A DNA stretch of 63,314 nucleotides from Paractinoplanes durhamensis (GTDB lineage: Bacteria; Actinomycetota; Actinomycetes; Mycobacteriales; Micromonosporaceae). The notes beneath the pieces were generated by a model, which was not told the origin of the DNA, ran no database searches, and saw only the letters and a program-made list of their open reading frames with translations. Within the stretch, counting starts at the first letter, position 1; each line of letters begins with the position of its first letter. The stretch spans positions 1 through 63,314 of the forward strand of contig NZ_BOML01000089.1 in assembly GCF_016862175.1 (NCBI RefSeq). The letters are read 5' to 3'. Below are positions 25,498 through 34,640 of this stretch, piece by piece. The position numbers were made by a program, and so were the translations under genes.

Positions 25498-28479
25498 ATG
25501 AAGCCGCCCTCCGGGTTGCGTGGCTCGGCCCTCGTCGCCGTCTGCCTGCTCATCCCGCTCTCACCTGCTGCGGCACACGCCGCCCCGCCCGCCCGGATCC
25601 CCGTCACGTTCGCGGCGGCGCCGCAGCGGCTCGGACCGCCAGGCCCACCCGCCGGAGTGCTGCGCCAGACCGGATGCACGATCACCGGCTCCACCGCCGT
25701 GTGCGACCTGTGGGCCAAGAACGGCCAACTGGTTCTACCCGGCGCCGCCGCGCCCGTGCCGATCTGGGGTTTCGCCTCCACCTCGGACGCTCCGGCCGGC
25801 ACCCCCGGCCCGGTGCTGGTCGTCGACCAGGACGACACGGTGACCGTCACCGTCCACAACGGTCTCGGCACCGCACTGTCGCTGGCCGTGCCGGCGATGA
25901 CCGGACTGGCCCCGGACCACACCGGCGCAGCCGCGGGCGGCAGCAAGACGTACACCTTCAAGGCCGGCCGGCCCGGCACCTACCTCTACGAGGCCGGGCA
26001 CACCGAGAACGGCGCCCGGCAGGCGATGATGGGCCTGACCGGCGCACTGGTGGTCCGCGCGCCGGATGCCGCCGGCAAACCGAGCGCGTACGGCGACGCC
26101 GCGTCCACCTACGACGACGAGGCCGTGCTGGTGCTCAGCGAGGTCGACCCGGCCTTCAACGGCGCCGCCGACCCGCTCTCCACCGACCTGCGCACCTACC
26201 GGCCGAAATACCGACTGATCAACGGCAAGGCGTTCCCGGAGACCGACCCGGTCGCCACCGATGTCGGTCGCAAGGTGCTGCTGCGCTACGTCAACGGGGG
26301 CGTACTCGCCCACCCGATGACCGTGCTCGGCGTCGACCAGTCCGTGGTGGGCCAGAACTCCCGGCCGACCGCCTACCCGGAGGGCGCGGTCACGCTGCCG
26401 CTTCCGCCGGGGGAAAGCGCCGACGCGATCACCGCGCTGCCGGGCGGCCCGGACGGCCGCCGGTTCATGCTCTTCGAATCGGGCAGCCTGCTCAACAACG
26501 CCGGCCAGAAGGTCGGCCCGACCCAGATCGGAGTCAGCCCGCAGCAGGCCTTCGGCGGGATGATGACCTACCTCGACACGAACCCGCTGCCGGTCAGCGG
26601 CGACCACGTCGGCCCCACGGCGGCAAAGGTGTCGGCCGCACCCAGTCCGGTCTCGGTGACCACCCCGGTAACGGTGACGGCCGACTTCTCCGACGTCGCT
26701 ACCGGCAACTCCGCCATCGACCGGGCCGAGGTCGTCGTCGACGACCTGAGCGTCGCCGAAGGAACCGGCATCGCGTTCACCGCCGGCGCGTTCGGGGCAT
26801 CGAGCGTCACCGGTGCAACGGCAACCCTGGGCACCGCTGACCTGACCAGACTCAGCCAGGGCCGGCACACGTTGTGGGTGCGCGCCCACGACGCCGCCGG
26901 CAACTGGGGCGCGGTCGACTCGGTCACGATCAACCTGTCGGTCACCGGAGCGTCTACCACCGGACTCACCGTGTCGCCCAACCCGGTCGGCGGGATCGTC
27001 GATCTGGCGGTCAGCGCCACCGGCGACGACTCCGCGCTCGGCGGCACCGTCTCCGCAGCCGAGTACTTCGTCGACGCGGCCGGGGCCAACGGGTCCGGTC
27101 AGGCGCTCACCCTGAACGCCCCCGGTACCGCGATCAGCGCCGAGAGCGGGACTGTTCCCGCGGCGGTCGTCGGGGCCCTGTCCGAGGGCCGGCACACGAT
27201 CCTGGTCCACACCCTGGACTCGCTGGGCCTGTGGGGTCCGCCGGCCACCATCGACCTGATCGTCGACCGGACCGGGCCGACATTGCTCAGCGGCGCCGTC
27301 CTGCCGGCCACCACGAACGGGACCAACGGCTCGCCGGCGGACCCGACCGATCTGCGAATCAACGCGGCCTTCACCGACACCACCGCCGGTGGTGTGCACG
27401 GCGGCATCGCCGTGGCCGAGGGCTTCATCGACACGGCCGGGGCGGACGGTTCGGGATTCACCTTCGTGGCCCTGGACGGCTCGTTCGGCCAACCGACCGA
27501 GAACACCTACGCACTGGTGCCGCTCAGCGAGCTGACCCGGCTGGCCGACGGGGCACACCAGATTCTGGTGCACTCGCGGGACACCGCGGGCAACTGGGGA
27601 CCGCTGACCGGGCTGACCTTCACGGTGGACCGCACCGGCCCGGTTGTGACGGCGAATGCCACCGCAGCAGCTGGCGTGGTGACCCTGAACGCCACCGCCA
27701 CCGATGCGCTGTCCGGGATCGCCAAGGCCGAGTTCTTCGAGGGCGCCGACCCGGGCGCGGGCTTCGCCCAGCCGATGACCGTCGTCACCCCGACGACCTT
27801 CCGGGCGACGGTTGCCGGCCTGGCCAACGGTGCGCACACGTTCGCGGTACGGGCTCAGGACGCGGCCGGCAACTGGGGGCCGGTCGGCACGGCGACGGTG
27901 ACGGTGACCGGTTCGGCGCTGATCTTCGCCAACAACTTCGATACCGGCGCCTGGTCGCAACAGGTGGGCACGGTCCGGGTGGCTCCGGCGGCAGCGTTCG
28001 GCAACTCACCGGCACTGACCGTCACCGGCCGGGTGGCCTCCTACGTGGCTGACAACACGCCGGCGAACGAGGCGGCCCTGCACGTCCAGTTCGGCTTTGC
28101 CGCCGGCACGTACAACACCAACGGCGCGATCGTGGACATCTTCCAGGGCCGCAACGCCGCCGGGGCGGCGGTCGTGAACGTGCAGTACCGGCGCACCGCC
28201 GCGAACGGCAGCCAGCTGCGCACCGGCCTGCTGAACTCGGCCGGCACCTGGGTCTACTCAGGCTGGGCGGCGGTTCCGGTGACGGCCGCCACCGTCACGG
28301 TCGACTGGAAGTCGGCCACCGCCGGCTCGGCCGTCCTGACGATCAACGGCGCCGCGTCCGGCACCGCCAGCGGCAACACGTCCAACCGCAAGATCGAGTC
28401 GGCTGCCCTGGGCGTGATCGTCTCGACCGGCGCCACCACCGGTGCCGGCGCGATCGACAACTACACCTCCACCCGCTGA
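25498..28479 (+). CDS. Secreted cupredoxin-like protein with Ig-like repeats and a LamG-like C-terminal domain
   Basis: 993 residues from ATG 25498 behind AAGGGA; Sec signal peptide (LVAVCLLIPLSPAAAHA). The first 370 residues match the cupredoxin part of the previous gene (GPVLVVDQDDTVTVTVHN, KAGRPGTYLYEAGH, YLDTNPL) but have lost the HxH copper ligands. Four Ig-like repeats follow (about 380-800), each closing with a variant of RAHDAAGNWG (GRHTLWVRAHDAAGNWG, GAHQILVHSRDTAGNWG). The last 190 residues look like a concanavalin/LamG sandwich (FANNFDTGAWSQQVGTVRV). With its ligands lost, it is more likely a binding or adhesive component than an oxidase. Confidence 0.8.
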   Translation: MKPPSGLRGSALVAVCLLIPLSPAAAHAAPPARIPVTFAAAPQRLGPPGPPAGVLRQTGCTITGSTAVCDLWAKNGQLVLPGAAAPVPIWGFASTSDAPAGTPGPVLVVDQDDTVTVTVHNGLGTALSLAVPAMTGLAPDHTGAAAGGSKTYTFKAGRPGTYLYEAGHTENGARQAMMGLTGALVVRAPDAAGKPSAYGDAASTYDDEAVLVLSEVDPAFNGAADPLSTDLRTYRPKYRLINGKAFPETDPVATDVGRKVLLRYVNGGVLAHPMTVLGVDQSVVGQNSRPTAYPEGAVTLPLPPGESADAITALPGGPDGRRFMLFESGSLLNNAGQKVGPTQIGVSPQQAFGGMMTYLDTNPLPVSGDHVGPTAAKVSAAPSPVSVTTPVTVTADFSDVATGNSAIDRAEVVVDDLSVAEGTGIAFTAGAFGASSVTGATATLGTADLTRLSQGRHTLWVRAHDAAGNWGAVDSVTINLSVTGASTTGLTVSPNPVGGIVDLAVSATGDDSALGGTVSAAEYFVDAAGANGSGQALTLNAPGTAISAESGTVPAAVVGALSEGRHTILVHTLDSLGLWGPPATIDLIVDRTGPTLLSGAVLPATTNGTNGSPADPTDLRINAAFTDTTAGGVHGGIAVAEGFIDTAGADGSGFTFVALDGSFGQPTENTYALVPLSELTRLADGAHQILVHSRDTAGNWGPLTGLTFTVDRTGPVVTANATAAAGVVTLNATATDALSGIAKAEFFEGADPGAGFAQPMTVVTPTTFRATVAGLANGAHTFAVRAQDAAGNWGPVGTATVTVTGSALIFANNFDTGAWSQQVGTVRVAPAAAFGNSPALTVTGRVASYVADNTPANEAALHVQFGFAAGTYNTNGAIVDIFQGRNAAGAAVVNVQYRRTAANGSQLRTGLLNSAGTWVYSGWAAVPVTAATVTVDWKSATAGSAVLTINGAASGTASGNTSNRKIESAALGVIVSTGATTGAGAIDNYTSTR

Positions 28480-28487
28480 CCGCCGCG

Positions 28488-28522
28488 CCTGGTGCGGGGC
28501 CCGGATCGGGCCCCGCACCAGG
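28488..28522. terminator. Very stable intercistronic hairpin
   Basis: Perfect 15-bp arms (CCTGGTGCGGGGCCC and GGGCCCCGCACCAGG) with loop GGATC, directly followed by the AGAAGGAG ribosome binding site of the next gene. There is no T tract. It could terminate part of the transcription or protect the 3' end of the upstream message. Confidence 0.7.
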
Positions 28523-28536
28523 AGAAGGAGACTGCG

Positions 28537-28998
28537 ATGAACCTTTCGATTCGCCGGGGACCGATGCTGTACCGGACAACCGTCGTACTGCTGACCCTGC
28601 TGTTCGCCGCCGCCGTGATCGGTCGGCTCGCCACCGGCGCGTCCGCCCGCGATCCCTACCGTGTCCCGCAGGACGGCCAGATGGAGAGCACTCTGGGCGT
28701 GCGTTTCACTCAGGCGGCACTGGTCGGGGACGACGGTCTGGTGGAGATCAGCTACGTGGTGCTCGACACCCAGCGGGCGTCGAGGTTCCAGAACGACGTG
28801 CAACACCCGCCGGTGCTGCGTAACGAGAGGACCGGCAAGACCGCCTGGCGGGCCGCCCTGATGAAGCAGGGTCATGAACTGCGGCCCGGTCAGACCTACT
28901 ACATCCTCTATCTGAACAACCAGAACGCGATCAAACGCGGCGACAAGCTGGAGATCGGCACGACGGCGCGCAAACTGGCGCACGTCCCGGTGCGATGA
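28537..28998 (+). CDS. Small exported or membrane-anchored protein of unknown function
   Basis: 153 residues, ATG 28537 behind AGAAGGAG. One N-terminal hydrophobic segment (LYRTTVVLLTLLFAAAVIG) and then a mixed alpha/beta domain of about 115 residues (ESTLGVRFTQAALVGDDGLVE split around Gly, then HELRPGQTYYILYLNN). It looks like a small beta-sandwich and may be a chaperone-like or copper-related accessory, judging only from its place between cupredoxin genes and copCD, with which it overlaps by ATGA. I do not recognise a family with confidence. Confidence 0.75.
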   Translation: MNLSIRRGPMLYRTTVVLLTLLFAAAVIGRLATGASARDPYRVPQDGQMESTLGVRFTQAALVGDDGLVEISYVVLDTQRASRFQNDVQHPPVLRNERTGKTAWRAALMKQGHELRPGQTYYILYLNNQNAIKRGDKLEIGTTARKLAHVPVR

Positions 28999-30773
28999 CG
29001 ACTCGCCGGCGCCGCGCCGCCGTGGTCCTGCTGGCCGCGCTGGCCGGCGTCCTCGGCGCGCTGGCCGGGCCGGCCGGCCCGGCCAGCGCGCACGCCTACC
29101 TGACGAACAGCTCACCGGCCGACGGCACGGTCCTCGCATCGGCACCAGACATGATCGTGCTCAGCTTCACCGAACAGGTGGAGCTGCGGGCCACACACAT
29201 CGACCTCGCCGACGGCAGCAACCGGCATTACGTGCCCACATCGCTGACGATGCGCCGGCCCGACGGCGAGGATGCCGACTCCGAGGCGCCGGCCGACATC
29301 GTCGTGGGCCTGCCCCGGCTGCCCGCCGACGTCTACCACCTGACCTGGCGGACGCTGTCCAGCGACGACCTGCACATCACCAGCGGCAACCTGGTCTTCG
29401 GGGTACAGCACCAGGTCGGGCCCGCCGCCGGTCCGCCCGGTCCGGCCGGACCGGCACCGGTGGAGACCGTCCTGCGTACGGCCGGTCTGCTGGGCCTGCT
29501 GGTCCTTCTGGGCGGTTCGGCGCTGGCCGGACTGGCCGGCCGTGCCGCCGGCCTGCGCCGGCGGCTGCTGCGCGTCGCGGTGGCCGGTGGCGTGCTCGCG
29601 CTGGTCGCCGCGCCCGCGCTTCTGATCACCCAGGTGTACGCCGGAACCGGCGGCCTGCCACTGGCCGAGCTGAGCCCGCGCTGGATCGGCTACGAACTCG
29701 GCCTGGCGGTACTGCTGGCCGCCGTGCTGATGGCCCGCACCCGGAGCCGCCCGGCGGTCGCGGTCGGCGTTGCGGCTGCGCTGTCGACCGCCTATTCGGG
29801 GGCGCTGCTCGGGCACACCGCGAGCGGGTCGGCGACCGTCATGGCCGCGAGCGTGATCCACGTGCTGGCCGCGGGCGGCTGGGCCGGCAGTGTCCTGGCC
29901 GCTGTACTCGCCCTGGCCCTGCCGGGAACGACGCGGTCCGCGGACGCCGGCCTGCTGCTGCGAGCGTTCGGCAAGCTGGCGGCGGTCTGCGTGACCCTGC
30001 TCGCGGTGACCGGTCTGTTGATGGCCGGGCACGTGGTGGCCACGGTCGGCGCGTTGCTCACCTCTCCGTACGGTGGACTGCTCGTCGCCAAGCTGATCCT
30101 CGCCGCCGGCGCGGGACTGCTCGGCCTGCGCACCGCCGGTCGGTTGCGCAGCCACCGCGGCGTACCAGCCTGGGGCCTGATCGGCGAAGGCATCGCGCTG
30201 CTCGGCGTGCTGGCGCTGGCCGCGGCGCTGGCCTCGGCCGGACCGGCCCGCGGTCCCCGCTACGAATCCGTCGCGGTCGCGACAACTCCCCAGGTCAGTG
30301 GTCAAGTGGCAGACCTGGTCGACGCTGTGGTGATCCGCCCCAACCGGCCCGGCCGCAACGTCCTGTCGGTGACGCTCAACGAGACCCGTCGCCCGGCCCT
30401 CGCACCGATCGGCGGCGTGTCGGTCGTCCTGCTGGCGCCGGACGGCCGCGAGGTCGTGCGGCCGGTCACGCGCACCGGCGACGGGTTGTGGACGGTGACT
30501 ACCGACGACATCGACACGCCTGGCACCTGGCACGTGTCGGTGACGGTGCTGCGCCCCGGCCTGCCCGCAGCGACCGACGTGCATACCTGGGGCGTCGCCG
30601 GCGGGCCGCCACCGGTGGCCCCCGCGGTCCCGCTCGAGCCGGTCACGACGGTGTTGGCCGTCCTGGTGGCGCTGGGCGCCATGACCGGCGCAGTGCTGCT
30701 CACCCGTCGGCGGCGGTCGGCGGCCGAACCCGCGATGGCCGCCACCGAGGTCGAGATGGCGTTGTCCGCCTGA
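28995..30773 (+). CDS. CopC-CopD fusion copper-handling membrane protein
   Basis: 592 residues. The signal peptide ends at SAHAYLTNSSPADGT, placing a His at the mature N-terminus as in CopC; DDLHITSGNLVFGV supplies the second conserved CopC His. A linker of about 25 residues leads to a CopD region with about eight membrane helices (residues 155-415) and a second extracytoplasmic beta domain (about 430-540), then a final helix and a short cytosolic tail. CopC domains bind Cu(II) outside the membrane and CopD is thought to help import copper. It closes the cupredoxin operon and would supply or scavenge copper for it. Confidence 0.92.
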   Translation: MTTRRRRAAVVLLAALAGVLGALAGPAGPASAHAYLTNSSPADGTVLASAPDMIVLSFTEQVELRATHIDLADGSNRHYVPTSLTMRRPDGEDADSEAPADIVVGLPRLPADVYHLTWRTLSSDDLHITSGNLVFGVQHQVGPAAGPPGPAGPAPVETVLRTAGLLGLLVLLGGSALAGLAGRAAGLRRRLLRVAVAGGVLALVAAPALLITQVYAGTGGLPLAELSPRWIGYELGLAVLLAAVLMARTRSRPAVAVGVAAALSTAYSGALLGHTASGSATVMAASVIHVLAAGGWAGSVLAAVLALALPGTTRSADAGLLLRAFGKLAAVCVTLLAVTGLLMAGHVVATVGALLTSPYGGLLVAKLILAAGAGLLGLRTAGRLRSHRGVPAWGLIGEGIALLGVLALAAALASAGPARGPRYESVAVATTPQVSGQVADLVDAVVIRPNRPGRNVLSVTLNETRRPALAPIGGVSVVLLAPDGREVVRPVTRTGDGLWTVTTDDIDTPGTWHVSVTVLRPGLPAATDVHTWGVAGGPPPVAPAVPLEPVTTVLAVLVALGAMTGAVLLTRRRRSAAEPAMAATEVEMALSA

Positions 30774-30781
30774 TGAGACCG

Positions 30782-30826
30782 GCGGCCCGGCACCACCCCA
30801 GCCCCCACGGTGCGGTGCCGGGCCGC
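30782..30826. terminator. Hairpin terminator after copCD
   Basis: Arms GCGGCCCGGCACC and GGTGCCGGGCCGC (13 bp, perfect), 8 bp after the copCD stop, with further pairing in the 19-base loop. No T run, as is usual in actinomycetes. Confidence 0.75.
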
Positions 30827-31049
30827 TGCTCGGGCTACTGGCGGGGGCGGCGAGCGCCGGCGCCGAGAAGCGCGGCGTCCTGACCCACCACGCTGATCAT
30901 CGTCTCTACACGGCCTGGGTGCTGGCCATTGTGGCTGGCCAGCGCCTTGGGGAGCTGCTGGGGGCTCAAGTGGGAGAAAGATCGATCTGGAGGGACGCGC
31001 GGTCGCGGTGCATTGGCAGCGCACCACCACGTCTCGTAACGGCGTCATC

Positions 31050-31225
31050 GAGACGCCGTTGTCGTAGGCGGCGTCGATGTGCTCGGTGTCCAGGGCGTCG
31101 CCGAGGAACAACTGCCGGGAGAGCGCGCCGAGGGGGCGTTCAGTCAGCTGCGCGACTGCTTGCTTGCCCAGATCGATCGGGCGGCGCTCGGCGCGCACGG
31201 TCAGCACGTTGCGCGAGCGGACATT
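31050..31225 (-). pseudogene. hsp20 fragment (partial copy of the gene at 45 kb)
   Basis: Reverse-strand frame LTVRAERRPIDLGKQAVAQL through DALDTEHIDAAYDNGV matches residues about 63-120 of the intact Hsp20 at 44958-45404, with high DNA identity. Both the N-terminal part and the end of the alpha-crystallin domain are missing. The remaining bases up to 31381 hold nothing I can assign except the promoter of the next gene. Confidence 0.85.
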
Positions 31226-31381
31226 ACGGTGCTCTGGTAGCGAGACGCCGAGCTTTGCGAGTTCCTGTGGCCCGGCCCGGGGTGGTTGCCGTGTGCTCCT
31301 GCCCGGCGTGCGCGCGGTGGATGCCTTGGCATGCTTGCGATGATCGCGTTATCGGAACTCGTGTTCGTATAGCCTGAACAT

Positions 31382-33541
31382 ATGACCGAATCGCCTGGTT
31401 ATGTCTGGGCGATGGATTTCGACGCCACTGACACCCGGGTGAACTTCCAGACGCTGTTCGAATCAGCGCCCGGACTGTACCTGGTGCTGGATCCCGAGCT
31501 GCGGATCGTCGCTGTCAGCGACAACTACCTGCGTGCCACCATGACCAAACGCCACGAAATCCTCGGACGGAACCTGTTCGAGGTGTTCCCGGACAACCCC
31601 GACGACCCGGAGGCCACCGGTGTGGCGAACCTGCAGGCCTCGCTCGGGCGGGTCATCCGCCGGCAGGTGCCCGACACGATGGCGGTGCAGAAGTACGACG
31701 TGGCCCGGCCGGACGGGGGCGGGTTCGAGGTGCGCTACTGGAGCCCGCGCAACACCCCGGTCCTCGGCCACGACGGGCAGCTCACCCACATCATCCACCA
31801 AGTCGAGGACGTCACCGAGCTGGTGATGCTCCAGCAGCAGGACGACCGTGCCCAGCAGCAGACCGCCGAGCTACAGGCACGGACCGAGCGCATGCAGGCC
31901 GAGATCCTGCGACGCTCCGACGAGTTGCACCAGGCCAACCGGTTCCTCGCCACCCTATTGGACAACCTGGACGTGGGCGTCGCCGCCATGAATGCGCAAG
32001 GTGAATGGACTGTTTTCAACCAGGCACTGCGTGAGCTGTACGACGTCCCGGAGGACTGGGCCCCGCAGCTGGTCGCGCAACGGCTCGCCGACCTGACCTT
32101 CAAACCGGACGGCGCCCCGTTGCCTCTGGAGGAAAGTCCGCTGATGCGGGCACTGCGCGGCGAGCACGTACGCGCCGCGGACGTGCTTGTCCAGGCTCCC
32201 GACCAGCACGAGCGGACCTTCGTCGCCCACGCCCAGCCGATCACCACCAGCGACGGGCGGCGGCTCGGGGCGGTGGCGGCGCTGCACGACGTCACCGCAA
32301 TGCGCCGCGCCGAACGTTTCCGCGCCTGCGAACAGCAGGTGACGCGGATCCTCTCCACCGCACCCACCGTCGAGGACGCCGCTCCGGACGTGCTGCAAGC
32401 GGTGGCCGACACGCTGGGCTGGCCGCACGCCGAGCTGTGGCTCATCGACTCCCTCAACGACACCCTGCACCTGGTCGCCGCGTACAGCGCCCCGCGATCA
32501 CGACTCGACGGCCCGGTGGGCGGCACCGTCGACAAGGGCGTCGGTATCACCGGCACCGTCTGGGCCACCGGGCAACCGCTGTGGGTGCCGGACATCACCG
32601 CCAGCGCGCACCTGGCGACCGAGGAGTCCCTGGCCCGGGCACAAGCCTGCGACCATCTAGGCATCCGCACGGTGTTGGCTGTCCCGGTGCGCGACGGTGA
32701 CACCGTGCTGGGTGTGCTCACCTGTTACGCCGACACCCCCGAGCACGACCAGGATCTGCTCGCGATGCTCCTGGGCAGCATCGCCTCTCAGATCGGGCTG
32801 TTCGTGGCGACCCGCCGGGCCGCCGACCTCCGGGGGCAGCTGAGCCGGACCCGGGACGACTTCCTCACCCTCGTCGGCCACAAGCTGCGCACCCCGTTGG
32901 CCATCATCGCCAGCAACGCCTCCCTGCTCACCGACGAGCCCCATGCCGCGGCCGACGACGTCCGGCTGATGCTCCAGACCATCAACCGCAACGCCGGCTC
33001 GCTGTGCGACCTGGTCGACGACCTTCTCGAGCTGGCCGGGCTGGAGTCCGGCCATCTGGCGCTCACCGTCACCGCGCTCGACCTCGCCGACGTCGTCGCC
33101 GCCGCGATCGTCGCCGCCGGCCCGGCCGCCGCCGCCAACGCCGTACGCCTGCACACCGACCTGCCCGACCACCTTGCGATGCACGGCGACGCCGCCCGGC
33201 TGCGGCAACTGGTGGACAACCTGATCTCCAACGCCATCAAGTACAGCCCCGGCGGAGGGGATGTCCACCTTCACCTACGCGACGAGGCCGGCGTCGCCGA
33301 GCTACGCGTCAGCGACCGTGGCATCGGCATCCCGTCGGCCGACCACCACCAACTCTTCGGCCGCTTCTACCGGGCCAGCAACGTCGCCCACCAGGGAATC
33401 CCCGGCACCGGTCTCGGGCTCGCCCTGGCCCGCACCATCGCCGAGCTGCACCACGGCACCATCACCCTCGACACCGCCCACCAGCCCGGCACCAGCCTGC
33501 TGCTTCGCCTCCCCGGCCACACGGCCACCCCCAAGCGGTGA
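31382..33541 (+). CDS. Cytosolic PAS-PAS-GAF histidine kinase
   Basis: 719 residues, no membrane segments. Domains in order: PAS (about 20-140, FESAPGLYLVLDPELRIV), coiled-coil linker (140-190), second PAS (190-310, LDNLDVGVAAMNAQGEW), GAF (325-470, ILSTAPTVEDAAPDVLQAVA), HisKA with H500 in FLTLVGHKLRTPL, and HATPase_c (NLISNAIKYSPGG, DRGIGIPS, GTGLGLALA). The H-box carries Lys where Glu is usual. No response regulator gene is adjacent, so it is an orphan kinase, possibly feeding the c-di-GMP genes downstream. Confidence 0.93.
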   Translation: MTESPGYVWAMDFDATDTRVNFQTLFESAPGLYLVLDPELRIVAVSDNYLRATMTKRHEILGRNLFEVFPDNPDDPEATGVANLQASLGRVIRRQVPDTMAVQKYDVARPDGGGFEVRYWSPRNTPVLGHDGQLTHIIHQVEDVTELVMLQQQDDRAQQQTAELQARTERMQAEILRRSDELHQANRFLATLLDNLDVGVAAMNAQGEWTVFNQALRELYDVPEDWAPQLVAQRLADLTFKPDGAPLPLEESPLMRALRGEHVRAADVLVQAPDQHERTFVAHAQPITTSDGRRLGAVAALHDVTAMRRAERFRACEQQVTRILSTAPTVEDAAPDVLQAVADTLGWPHAELWLIDSLNDTLHLVAAYSAPRSRLDGPVGGTVDKGVGITGTVWATGQPLWVPDITASAHLATEESLARAQACDHLGIRTVLAVPVRDGDTVLGVLTCYADTPEHDQDLLAMLLGSIASQIGLFVATRRAADLRGQLSRTRDDFLTLVGHKLRTPLAIIASNASLLTDEPHAAADDVRLMLQTINRNAGSLCDLVDDLLELAGLESGHLALTVTALDLADVVAAAIVAAGPAAAANAVRLHTDLPDHLAMHGDAARLRQLVDNLISNAIKYSPGGGDVHLHLRDEAGVAELRVSDRGIGIPSADHHQLFGRFYRASNVAHQGIPGTGLGLALARTIAELHHGTITLDTAHQPGTSLLLRLPGHTATPKR

Positions 33542-33669
33542 CGACGACCCTTTGGTCGTGCTGACTTGCATCGCCGCTTCTGTACTTTGTCGCAGGCAGC
33601 CGGCAACTGCGTTTCGCTTGCTACGGCACACCGATGCCTGACTCAATTTTCCCGTTGGCCAAGCGCCGT

Positions 33670-34026
33670 TTACTGCTGAGGGTTGCCCCTCTCAGCCGTG
33701 CAGACGACCATGATTTCTTCGCCCGTGATGGTGGCCTCCGGCATGGTCGGCGGCCACGGCATCGCGGCGACGAACCAGACCGGGCCCGCGTCGAAGTCGA
33801 GCCGGAGGGCCGCGTGCAGCTCCAGTACGGGCGGCATTCCGCGTTCCCGGCGGATTTCGGTCGTCTGGTCGCTCAGCTTCACCGCGGTCCAGTGCAGGGT
33901 GGCCTCGATGATTGTGGAGCCGATTCGGCCGGCCCAGGGGCTCTCGGCGTCCAGGTCCGGGCCGTTGCGGCCAGGGCCGGTCTCGTCGACGAAGAGGTAG
34001 CGTTTGTGGACATTGACTCTCGTCAC
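33670..34026 (-). CDS. Small conserved-looking protein of unknown function
   Basis: 118 residues from GTG 34026. Sequence such as RYLFVDETGPGRNGPDLDAE, LELHAALRLDFDAGPVWFVA and TGEEIMVVCTAE has the composition of a compact beta-rich cytosolic protein and normal actinobacterial codon use. I think related short proteins occur in other actinomycetes, but I cannot name a family. It is convergent with the kinase gene. Upstream lies an AT-rich patch (34085-34150) that may hold its promoter. Confidence 0.65.
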   Translation of the reverse strand: MTRVNVHKRYLFVDETGPGRNGPDLDAESPWAGRIGSTIIEATLHWTAVKLSDQTTEIRRERGMPPVLELHAALRLDFDAGPVWFVAAMPWPPTMPEATITGEEIMVVCTAERGNPQQ

Positions 34027-34139
34027 TCAGCCGAGCGTGCGACAACTGTCTTGAGAAGTGTGCACGGGATTTTGCCGGGTTAGCGAAACCGTTTTCTCCA
34101 GATGCTTTTACATCATTATCTAAAGGTTCTATCTGAAAA

Positions 34140-34640
34140 ACCGTCATGGAAAGAAGGGAAGGCTCTTCACCCCGCTGCGACCGGGCGGGCGCCGCGGCGT
34201 CGGCCCGGCCTGGGGCGGTGGTACCTGGTCCACCGACTACAACAGCTTCTGGTGCTGCCAGGGCACCGGCATCGAGACCAACACCAAGCTGACGGACTCG
34301 ATCTACTTCTACAACGGCACCACCCTGACGGTGAACCTGTACGTCCCGTCCGCGCTTACCTGGACCCAGCGGGGGATCACGGTCACCCAGTCCACGACAT
34401 ATCCGGTCGGCGACACCACCACGCTGACCCTGTCCGGGGCGATGAGCGGCTCGTGGAGCATCCGGCTGCGCATCCCGTCCTGGACCAGCAACCCGGTGAT
34501 CAGCGTCAATGGCGCCGTGCAGAGCGTCACCGCGACGCCGGGCAGCTATGCGACCGTGACTCGTACCTGGGCGCGTGGTGACGCTCTCGCGGCGGCGTTG
34601 TCGGGTGGCGGGTCGGCCGCGTTCGAGCTTGCCGCCGGCA
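34140..34640 (+). pseudogene. GH127-type beta-L-arabinofuranosidase, C-terminal fragment
   Basis: The frame reads GRLFTPLRPGGRRGVGPAWG, then DYNSFWCCQGTGIETNTKLT, DSIYFYNGTTLTVNLYVPS and SWSIRLRIPSWTS. The FWCC-GTGIE segment carries the cysteines of the GH127 (DUF1680) active site, and the rest is its C-terminal beta domain. The N-terminal (alpha/alpha)6 barrel is missing: the frame begins abruptly at an AT-rich junction with no start codon. Similarity fades after TWARGDALAAAL. A degraded piece of a secreted glycosidase. Confidence 0.8.
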
